Shown here: positions 27,687 through 34,577 of the stretch, one piece after another
Layout: every line of letters begins with the position of its first letter
Position numbering within the stretch: the first letter of the stretch is position 1
Assembly: GCA_905480105.1 (NCBI GenBank)
Contig: CAJQPC010000199.1
Coordinates: forward strand, 1-34,577
Direction of reading: 5' to 3'
Origin: an uncultured bacterium
GTDB lineage: Bacteria; Myxococcota_A; UBA796; CAJQPC01
DNA length: 34,577 nt
Notes under the pieces: model-generated
Databases searched by the model: none
Told to the model about the DNA's origin: nothing
The model's input: the letters and a program-made list of their open reading frames with translations, nothing else
Position numbers and translations under genes: made by a program

Positions 27687-28475
27687 TCAGATTCCGAAAA
27701 ACCGCTCCGCATTCTCCCATGTCTCTCGTGCAACCTCGCTGGCAGTCGTCCCCCGAAGCTGGGCAATCTTGTCCACGGTCAAGGCCACATGACAGGGCTC
27801 ATTCTTCCGCCCCCGCAGGGGCTCCGGAGTCAGAAAGGGCGCATCGGTCTCCACTAAATATCGATCGGCCGGCACGCGGGACGCCACTGCTTGCAGCTCC
27901 GCGCTCTTGGAGTAGGTCACCGTCCCCGGGATGGACAGGATCGCGCCACGCTCCATCAAGGGCTCGAGCTCTTCCAACCCTCCGGCGTAGCAGTGGAAGA
28001 GAACACCGGCTCCCGCCCAGGCTTGCTCTTCGTCCAGGATCTGCATGACCTGTCCCCCGGAGTCTCGGTCGTGAATGATGATCGGCAGCTTTAGCTCCAG
28101 AGCTTGGCGGATTTGGCGCCGAAAGACTTGCTGCTGGACCTTCCGTGGACTGTGGTCGTAGAAGTAGTCCAAGCCAATTTCACCCCAGGCCACCACCTTT
28201 GGCGATGCGCACAGGCCCACAAGTCCCGCCATCACAGCATCGTCTACTTGGCATGCGTCGTGTGGATGCATGCCCACACTGGCCCACACCCCATCAAAGC
28301 GCTCAGCGACCTGCACCGCGCGCGCCGCGCAGCCGTCTCCATATCCAGCGCCTACAGTCAGCATTCGGGTCACACCGGCCGCGCGTGCCGTCTGGACCAC
28401 AGCGTCCACTCCAGCGTCTCCTCCGAAGTTGTTCGGGTCAATGTGGCAGTGAGAATCAAAGATGGCATGGGTCAT
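27687..28475 (-). CDS. tatD: TatD family deoxyribonuclease
   Basis: FDSHCHIDPNNF, VGMHPHDA, WGEIGLDYFYDHSP, ETDAPFLTPEPLRGRKNEP. Confidence 0.95.
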   Translation of the reverse strand: MTHAIFDSHCHIDPNNFGGDAGVDAVVQTARAAGVTRMLTVGAGYGDGCAARAVQVAERFDGVWASVGMHPHDACQVDDAVMAGLVGLCASPKVVAWGEIGLDYFYDHSPRKVQQQVFRRQIRQALELKLPIIIHDRDSGGQVMQILDEEQAWAGAGVLFHCYAGGLEELEPLMERGAILSIPGTVTYSKSAELQAVASRVPADRYLVETDAPFLTPEPLRGRKNEPCHVALTVDKIAQLRGTTASEVARETWENAERFFGI

Positions 28476-29500
28476 TGCAGTCTCGCTCGGGACGCAGGTC
28501 CCAGCTCACGCAGCGTGGCGGAGAGCAGAGTCTCCACCAACAAGCGGTTGTTCACATTCACCGACATGCGCCGGCGGGTCTGGTCGATCAGCACCTGCAG
28601 GCGCCCAGCACCGCCGGGCCAGAGCACACCCGCCCACGCAGCGATGAGCTTGGGCTGGTCGGAATGAATCAGTCCGTCCTGACGGTCACAGCCCCACATC
28701 ACCGTGTCCCGCACCAATGTCTCCAGCACCGCAAGCCAGAGCAACAAGCCAGCCTTGGCGTCTTTGGTGCGCGAGAGGGCCTCGCTCGCGTCGATGACTG
28801 CTGGGATGTCACCGTTCAGAACCTGGATCAGTTCCGACCGAACCTCGTCCATGGCCACCAGCCCTCCCTCCCCCAAGGCTATCGCCGCCCCAGGGCAGCC
28901 CAATGACAGGCGCGCGATGCGCTGAGCGTCCGGGAGTTCTTTGGCGGAGAGCCAAGGCACGAGTTCTTTTTCAGAGACCGCCGTAAAACGGACCCGCTGA
29001 GACCGACTGAGCACCGTCGCTAAAAGCGACGAAACCCGGGATGTGACCAACACAAAGCCAGTGTCCGGAGGTGGCTCCTCCAGGGTCTTCAGCAAGGCGT
29101 TCGCCGCCTGGGGCATCAGTGCATCCACTGGGTCGACGATCACCGTGCGCCAGGACGCGTTGTAAGGCCGCAGCCGCACTTGACGGATCAGCTCTCGAAC
29201 CTGATCTACGCCGATGGTGCCGCTCTTGCGCTTGGGATCCGGAACCACCTGAATCAGGTCTGGATGAATGCCCTTGAGCATCTGCTTGCAGGTCAGGCAC
29301 TGCCCACAGGGAAAGGGCCCACGCTCAGCCGTACAGGCTGCGGTGCGCGCCAAGAGTTCCGCAGCGGTGTGCTTGCCCACACTGGGAGGCCCCTCGAAGA
29401 GGTAGCAGTGATGTAAACGTCCGCTGCGGGCACGCTCAAGCAACGGCGCAATGTGCGCGGTCTGTCCCAGGAGCTCGATACCAACACTCACCTCCTCCAC
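28472..29500 (-). CDS. holB: DNA polymerase III subunit delta'
   Basis: HHCYLFEGPPSVGKHTAAELLA, zinc Cys cluster CTAERGPFPCGQCLTC, NALLKTLEEPPPDTGFVLVTS; ATGA overlap with tatD. Confidence 0.92.
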   Translation of the reverse strand: MEEVSVGIELLGQTAHIAPLLERARSGRLHHCYLFEGPPSVGKHTAAELLARTAACTAERGPFPCGQCLTCKQMLKGIHPDLIQVVPDPKRKSGTIGVDQVRELIRQVRLRPYNASWRTVIVDPVDALMPQAANALLKTLEEPPPDTGFVLVTSRVSSLLATVLSRSQRVRFTAVSEKELVPWLSAKELPDAQRIARLSLGCPGAAIALGEGGLVAMDEVRSELIQVLNGDIPAVIDASEALSRTKDAKAGLLLWLAVLETLVRDTVMWGCDRQDGLIHSDQPKLIAAWAGVLWPGGAGRLQVLIDQTRRRMSVNVNNRLLVETLLSATLRELGPASRARLQ

Positions 29501-29529
29501 CTAACGCGATATGGGCGCCACCCGGAGCA

Positions 29530-30003
29530 ATGTTGGCCAGCTACATCACCCCAGCGGGCTTCCAAGCCCTGGTCGACGAATACGAGCAAATGCTCAAAGT
29601 CGAGCGACCCATCATGACCCGAGAAGTGGCCTACGCCGCAAGCCTGGGCGACCGCTCCGAGAACGCAGAGTACAAGTACGGTAAGCAGCGACTACGACAG
29701 ATCGACAAGCGCCTACACTTCCTCCAGAAGCGCCTTCAGAATGTAGAGGTCGTCGACCCCAAGGAGATCGCAGGGCCCTCGGTTCGCTTCGGAGCCACCG
29801 TCTGCTACGAAGAAGACACCACCGGAGAGGAGAAGCGGGTACAGATCGTGGGCACCGACGAGATAGACACCCTCAACGGCCGAGTGTCTTTCAAGAGCCC
29901 CATCGCAAAAGCCCTGATTGGCAAGTCGGTTGACGACCCAGCCACCATCCAGACCCCTCAAGGACCACGCACCGTGGTCATCACGGAGATCACGTGGGAA
30001 TGA
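29530..30003 (+). CDS. greB: transcription elongation factor GreB
   Basis: YITPAGFQALVDEY, GDRSENAEYKYGKQRLRQIDKRLHFLQKRL, SPIAKALIGKSVDD. Confidence 0.93.
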   Translation: MLASYITPAGFQALVDEYEQMLKVERPIMTREVAYAASLGDRSENAEYKYGKQRLRQIDKRLHFLQKRLQNVEVVDPKEIAGPSVRFGATVCYEEDTTGEEKRVQIVGTDEIDTLNGRVSFKSPIAKALIGKSVDDPATIQTPQGPRTVVITEITWE

Positions 30004-30917
30004 CCCTGCTCGAGGTCCTGGCCGAGCGCGGCCTGACCGGAGCCACACGCCGAAAGGCACTCCAGACCGGCAAGGTCTTCCTGCGTGGCGCACCCACGGG
30101 CTACGGCAAACGCGAGGTCGATCCTGCGGACGTGCGCATCTACGAGAACGCGCCCCGCCTACACCCTGGCCAAGACTTTGCGGTCGTCTTCCGAGACAAG
30201 CACATGGTCGTGGTCTACAAGCCCAGCGGCATGCTCTCAGTGGGCGCGCCCAGCCGTGCAAAAGACCCCAACTTGGTCAGTGCATTGGCCCGTCTCTACG
30301 GACAAGCACACCCCGTGCATCGTCTGGACGAAGGCACCAGCGGCCTAATGATGGTGGCCCTGACCACCATCGCCCAAAAGACCCTCAAGAAGATGCTGGA
30401 AGCACACGACATCGAGCGAGGCTACCTGGCGATCACCCACAATGAGATGAAGGACGAGCCCTTCTCGATCAGCAGTTCCTTAGGTCGGAACCCACACACT
30501 GGGCTGCGCGCCTCTGTGCACTTCCACGACCCAGAAGCACGCCAGGCCACCACGCACTTCGTTCGCCAAGAGGCCCTCCCCAAGAGCTTTTCCATCGTCC
30601 GGGCCACCCTGGAGACGGGACGCACCCACCAGGTGCGCATCCACCTGAGCGAGCGCAAGCACCCAGTCTTGGGCGACCCGCTCTACGGCCGCAAGCGGGA
30701 CCCATTTCCCCGCTTGGCCCTGCACGCAGCCGTCCTGGGATTTGTCCATCCCCTGACCGAAGAGCCCCTGCACTTCGACATTGGCTTGGCCGACGACATG
30801 GCCCGATTCCGCTACAACCTGCTCCACCCCGAGGAGCAGCCAGCCCCGGGAACCCGCAAGTTTACCCGCCGCAAGCCCAACAAGGGCACGCGCACCCGGA
30901 ACAAGAAGCGCCGCTGA
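30000..30917 (+). CDS. RluA-family pseudouridine synthase with basic C-terminal tail
   Basis: HRLDEGTSGLMM catalytic motif, TGRTHQVRIHL; ATGA overlap with greB; tail KFTRRKPNKGTRTRNKKRR. Confidence 0.92.
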   Translation: MTLLEVLAERGLTGATRRKALQTGKVFLRGAPTGYGKREVDPADVRIYENAPRLHPGQDFAVVFRDKHMVVVYKPSGMLSVGAPSRAKDPNLVSALARLYGQAHPVHRLDEGTSGLMMVALTTIAQKTLKKMLEAHDIERGYLAITHNEMKDEPFSISSSLGRNPHTGLRASVHFHDPEARQATTHFVRQEALPKSFSIVRATLETGRTHQVRIHLSERKHPVLGDPLYGRKRDPFPRLALHAAVLGFVHPLTEEPLHFDIGLADDMARFRYNLLHPEEQPAPGTRKFTRRKPNKGTRTRNKKRR

Positions 30918-30926
30918 AGGACACCC

Positions 30927-31670
30927 ATGAGCTCTCGCCCACGCGCACTCGTCACCGGAGCAGGCATCCGTTTGGGGCGGGCCATGGCCGTGGCCTTGGC
31001 CCAGGACGGCTTTGACTTGGTCTTGCACTATCGCAGCTCCCAAAATCAGGTCCAAGTCACTGCGCAGATGTGCGCAGCCCACGGGGCCAGCTCGCAGATC
31101 GTTCAAGGCGACCTGAGTCAAGTAGAGGCGTGCTGCTCCGTGGCGTTGACCGCCGGCGCCGTGGATGTGTTGGTGAACTCCGCCGCTTTGTACGAAGCCG
31201 TGCCAATTCAAGACATCACACCCCAACAGTGGGAGCAGATGCTTGCGGTCAACACCCGGGCTCCCTTCTTCCTGACCCAAGCTCTGCTGCCCGGCCTACG
31301 GGCATCCAAGCGTCCAGGTGGCGGCTGCGTGGTCATGCTGGGCGACATAGGCGGCCAGCGCCCCTCCCCCGGGTTCACGCACTACAGCGTCTCCAAGGCC
31401 GGCGTCCTGATGCTCACCGAGGCTTTGGCTTTGGAGTTGGCACCGACGGTCCGTGTCAACGCCATAAACCCCGGGACTGTACTGGCCCCTGAGGGGCTCT
31501 CCGAGAAGGTTCTGACGAAGCTTCGGGGCAGCATCCCAGCCAGGCGCTTCGGCAGCCCCGACGACATTGTTGGGGCGCTACGCTACTTGGTGAACGCCCA
31601 GTACGTGACAGGCCAGAGTATCAACGTCGATGGGGGCCGCAGCGTGGGCGGTCCAATGGAGGCCGGATGA
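30927..31670 (+). CDS. pteridine reductase (PTR1/FolM)-type SDR
   Basis: TGAGIRLGRAMA (TGxxxRxG), Asp instead of Ser in VVMLGDIGGQRP, YSVSK. Confidence 0.82.
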   Translation: MSSRPRALVTGAGIRLGRAMAVALAQDGFDLVLHYRSSQNQVQVTAQMCAAHGASSQIVQGDLSQVEACCSVALTAGAVDVLVNSAALYEAVPIQDITPQQWEQMLAVNTRAPFFLTQALLPGLRASKRPGGGCVVMLGDIGGQRPSPGFTHYSVSKAGVLMLTEALALELAPTVRVNAINPGTVLAPEGLSEKVLTKLRGSIPARRFGSPDDIVGALRYLVNAQYVTGQSINVDGGRSVGGPMEAG

Positions 31671-32377
31671 AAGCCACAATTCATGTGACCGACCTGCGGG
31701 TGGACTGCCTGATTGGTTGCTTGGCCCGAGAGCGCCTGCACGCCCAGACCCTGCGGGTGGATCTCAGCCTGGATATCGACCACAACGCCGCCAGCCTGTC
31801 GGACCGCCTGGATGACACCTGGGACTACGGGACCATGGCACGAGACCTTACTTTTGTGCTGCAGCAGGGACGCTTCTACCTGCTCGAGGCCGCCGCCCAA
31901 GTCCTACTTCGCTACCTCCTGGCCCCTCCAGGACCATCAGAGGGACGCCCCCGGCCCATCGCAGCCACTGTCAAACTCACCAAGTTCGGTGTCCTTCCCG
32001 GCCAAGCCACCCCCAGCGTGGAACTTCAGGCGAGCGCTGAGGAGCTGGACTACGCACAGGAACAGAACCCCTGGGGAACGGTCGATGTCATAGCGGAGAC
32101 CCGGCTGCTCGGTCTGTATCGGCTCAATGTGCTCCCGCAGATGGAGATCCCGAACCACGAGCACCACGTCATGCGCGAGGCCGAACTCGTCCTATCCTGT
32201 GACATCGAGGGCTGGAAAGAGGGCCAGCGCCCCAGCATATTGCCCATGGGCAGCATCCTGGAGTGGCAGAGAAAGCAACCTCACGGATACAAAAATACGG
32301 GTTCAAAGACCGGCAGCATTCTCTGTTTAGACAGCCCGCCATTCGACCCCGCAGACGAGGTCGAGGTACCCCTGTGA
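31667..32377 (+). CDS. dihydroneopterin aldolase (FolB)-cupin fusion protein
   Basis: N-terminus DLRVDCLIGCLARERLHAQTLRVDLSLDID...WDYGTMARD...FYLLEAAAQVLL...VKLTKFG (FolB); C-terminus IPNHEHHVMREAE...LPMGSILEWQRKQPHGYKNTG (cupin motifs). Confidence 0.82.
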   Translation: MKATIHVTDLRVDCLIGCLARERLHAQTLRVDLSLDIDHNAASLSDRLDDTWDYGTMARDLTFVLQQGRFYLLEAAAQVLLRYLLAPPGPSEGRPRPIAATVKLTKFGVLPGQATPSVELQASAEELDYAQEQNPWGTVDVIAETRLLGLYRLNVLPQMEIPNHEHHVMREAELVLSCDIEGWKEGQRPSILPMGSILEWQRKQPHGYKNTGSKTGSILCLDSPPFDPADEVEVPL

Positions 32378-33075
32378 GCATCCCTCACGTCCTGGTCACT
32401 GGGGGAGCCACCGGCATCGGCCTGGCAATCACCCAACACCTGCTCTCCAAGGGCATGCGGGTCAGTGTGTGCAGCCGGCGACCCGAGCCCTTGGCCGCCG
32501 TAGCCGAGCTTGGCGCTCAGGTTTTGCGATGGGACCTGACCCAGACCGATGGACTGGTCAAAGAGTTCGCTCCCCTGACCCACCTGGTTCACTGCGCCGG
32601 GAACGACAACAACGCCCCCATCGGAAGTTGGCACAGGTCCGCCTTCCAGGACACGCTGGCACTCCACGCAGTCGCCACGGCCATGTTGATGCAGGACTGG
32701 GCGACACAGGCGCCGCTCGGCGGCTGCTTTGTGGGCGTGGCTTCTACTCTGGGTCGCCGAAGTGCACCGGGCAAGGCTGCCTATGCTGCTGCCAAAGCCG
32801 CCATGCTCTCCATCTGTCAGAGCGGCGCGATGGAGCTTGCCCCACAGGGCTTACGGGTCAACGCCGTATTGCCTGGCGTGGTGGAGACCGAAATGACTCG
32901 CAAGCCCAGGTCACCCGGAGCCGACATCGATGCACAACTCGCCGCATTGGCGGCCCTGCATCCACTGGGCAGACTCGGTTCCACCAGCGAGGTCGCCGTC
33001 GCGGTCGCGTACTTGCTCGAGGCGCAATGGACAACAGGGGCGGAGCTGGTCGTAGACGGCGGACTGAGTCTGTAA
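32374..33075 (+). CDS. SDR family oxidoreductase
   Basis: GTG start overlapping the previous stop (GTGA); VTGGATGIGLAI, VASTLG, YAAAK, VNAVLPGVVETEMT, VVDGGLSL. Confidence 0.88.
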   Translation: MSIPHVLVTGGATGIGLAITQHLLSKGMRVSVCSRRPEPLAAVAELGAQVLRWDLTQTDGLVKEFAPLTHLVHCAGNDNNAPIGSWHRSAFQDTLALHAVATAMLMQDWATQAPLGGCFVGVASTLGRRSAPGKAAYAAAKAAMLSICQSGAMELAPQGLRVNAVLPGVVETEMTRKPRSPGADIDAQLAALAALHPLGRLGSTSEVAVAVAYLLEAQWTTGAELVVDGGLSL

Positions 33076-33120
33076 GAAAAAGAGTGATTCACCGGCTCGC
33101 TCCCTTCGACCCACGCATCT

Positions 33121-34005
33121 TCACATCCTCTTCAGGGGATCTTCCTCCCGGCTCACCACCGCTTTCCCTTTCAGTTCCAACAAGTCTTTGTCGAGCAAGT
33201 GACTCACCCGAACATTGCCCAGCGCGGTCATCATGTTTCCTTTCACGTGACCATTCTCGGCATGGAGCTTGCCGATCATGGCCTTGACGTTCTGCCGCTG
33301 CATGTTTTCTTGTGACCCACACAGATTGCAGGGCAAAATCGGAAAATCCATCAGCTGACTGAACTCGGCAATCACCTCTTCGGCGCAAAAGGCCAAAGGC
33401 CGAATCACAATGTTCCGCCCGTCGTCGGCGTGGAGCTTGGGTGGCATGGACTTGAGCTGTCCCGAATAGAGGAGGTTCAGCATCGCTGTCTCGATCAGAT
33501 CGTCCCGATGGTGTCCCAGTGCGATCTTGTTGCAGCCCAGCTCCTGGGCCGCAGTGTAGAGATTCCCGCGGCGCAGGCGAGAACACAGGCTGCAGTAGGT
33601 CTTGCCCTTGGCCACCTTTTCCAAGACGATGCTGTAGGTGTCCTTGCGCAGCATCTTGTAGGCGTAGCCGTGCTCTTCCAAGTAGTCCGAGATGCGGTGC
33701 TGCTCAAAGCCTGGCTGGACCTGGTCCAAGTTCACCGCAATGAGCTCAAAGTTCATCAAGGCCTTTTCTTGGATGCGCCGCAACAAATGCAGCATCACCC
33801 AGCTGTCCTTGCCCCCGCTCAGGCACACCATGATCTTGTCGTGCGGCTCGATCAGACCAAACTCGACGCTGCATTTGGCCACCTCCCGCATCAAGCGCTT
33901 CTCCAGACGAGTCCGCTGTTTCTTCGCGGCCTCTGCGGCTGCGACAGGGTCGTAAGGGGCGTCCTGGTGGGTGCCCTTGGAAGGAGAAAGGTCGTTTGGG
34001 GACAT
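33121..34005 (-). CDS. ttcA: tRNA 2-thiocytidine(32) biosynthesis protein TtcA
   Basis: PP-loop VCLSGGKDSWVMLHLL, CSLCSRLRRG, ALGHHRDDLIETAMLNLLYSG, CNLCGSQENMQR. Confidence 0.94.
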   Translation of the reverse strand: MSPNDLSPSKGTHQDAPYDPVAAAEAAKKQRTRLEKRLMREVAKCSVEFGLIEPHDKIMVCLSGGKDSWVMLHLLRRIQEKALMNFELIAVNLDQVQPGFEQHRISDYLEEHGYAYKMLRKDTYSIVLEKVAKGKTYCSLCSRLRRGNLYTAAQELGCNKIALGHHRDDLIETAMLNLLYSGQLKSMPPKLHADDGRNIVIRPLAFCAEEVIAEFSQLMDFPILPCNLCGSQENMQRQNVKAMIGKLHAENGHVKGNMMTALGNVRVSHLLDKDLLELKGKAVVSREEDPLKRM

Positions 34006-34122
34006 GCTGACCTTGGGCCCGAGAGGGTGGGGCATTCGCTCTGGCCACGCAGGCCTAACACACAGCGTAAAGGACAGACTGCCACGGGGCCAGCTTCCCA
34101 CACATCGATTAGGAGACAGCCC

Positions 34123-34577
34123 ATGGCCCGTTACCTACATCCCAAGCGTGCAATCTCCGTCGAGAAAGAGGACGGCCGCATCGGCTGCGCCAGCTTTGGT
34201 TTGGTCGGCTACGCAGCGATGCTGATGCTCCTGGGCGTCGGCTCTCTGTTGTGCGCGGGAATGACCCTCAACACCGCCATGTTGATGACCAACGCACCCA
34301 ACAAGCTGTCCGCCGGGGTGGAGATCGAGGGCTGGCGCCTGTCAGAGCTGCGCCGCTGGAAGGTCTTAGACACGCGAACGCCGCAGCTGTACCACGACCA
34401 CAGTGAGTGGTCCGACGGCACCAGCGGCTGCATGGTGGTCCAGGGCACCCTACTCCGCTGGGATGAGGAGATGGAGAGCGGTCAGGTAGTGCTGAAGGAC
34501 GCCCAGGTCGGGATCGAAGGCGATGAGGAGACAGGGGGGAGCGTCTGGGTTCGCGACTCTGCCATCCGCTTAGATTG
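34123..34577 (+). CDS. membrane-anchored hypothetical protein (3' end beyond window)
   Basis: ATG 34123 after SD AGGAGA; MARYLHPKRAISVEKEDGRIGCASFGLVGYAAMLMLLGVGSLLCAGMTLN... open to window edge. Confidence 0.75.
   Translation, partial: MARYLHPKRAISVEKEDGRIGCASFGLVGYAAMLMLLGVGSLLCAGMTLNTAMLMTNAPNKLSAGVEIEGWRLSELRRWKVLDTRTPQLYHDHSEWSDGTSGCMVVQGTLLRWDEEMESGQVVLKDAQVGIEGDEETGGSVWVRDSAIRLD

Noticed and set aside
29713-30261. Minus-strand 182-aa ORF opposite greB and the pseudouridine synthase
   Set aside because: Arg/Gly/Pro-rich antisense frame across two confident genes; no support.
32263-32373. N-terminal extension of the second SDR in the ORF track
   Set aside because: Overlaps the FolB-cupin coding frame; a GTG start at 32374 immediately before the Rossmann motif is more plausible.

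Overview
High-GC bacterial chromosomal window, mostly housekeeping genes. Gene content and order suggest a Myxococcota/deltaproteobacterial-type genome (inference). The left half is mainly minus strand: a secreted propeller-like protein (partial), an ASADH/USG-1-like protein, DUF465, tsaB, a 3-PDZ rseP, cdsA, uppS, frr, pyrH, tsf, rpsB, secA, an M23 peptidase, a PP2C phosphatase, a multi-TM protein, a GlrK/GlrR(QseE/F)-like two-component pair, rsmA and tsaD. The right half holds an ASH/choice-of-anchor-D lipoprotein, an alpha/beta-hydrolase whose nucleophile-elbow Ser is Gly, SppA, two lipoproteins, an unlisted 54-aa basic ORF with its own promoter, SD and terminator-like signals, tatD, holB, greB, an RluA-family pseudouridine synthase, a three-gene pterin-like cassette (PTR1/FolM-type SDR, FolB-cupin fusion, second SDR), ttcA and a partial membrane-anchored protein. 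The most interesting signals are the FolB-cupin fusion and its SDR neighbours, the nucleophile-less hydrolase preceded by a perfect 15-bp GAAA-loop hairpin over an unlisted short ORF, the 27.4-kb small ORF, and a sigma-54-like promoter with an upstream inverted repeat near position 1.5 kb. No rRNA, tRNA, CRISPR array, transposase or phage genes were recognised.
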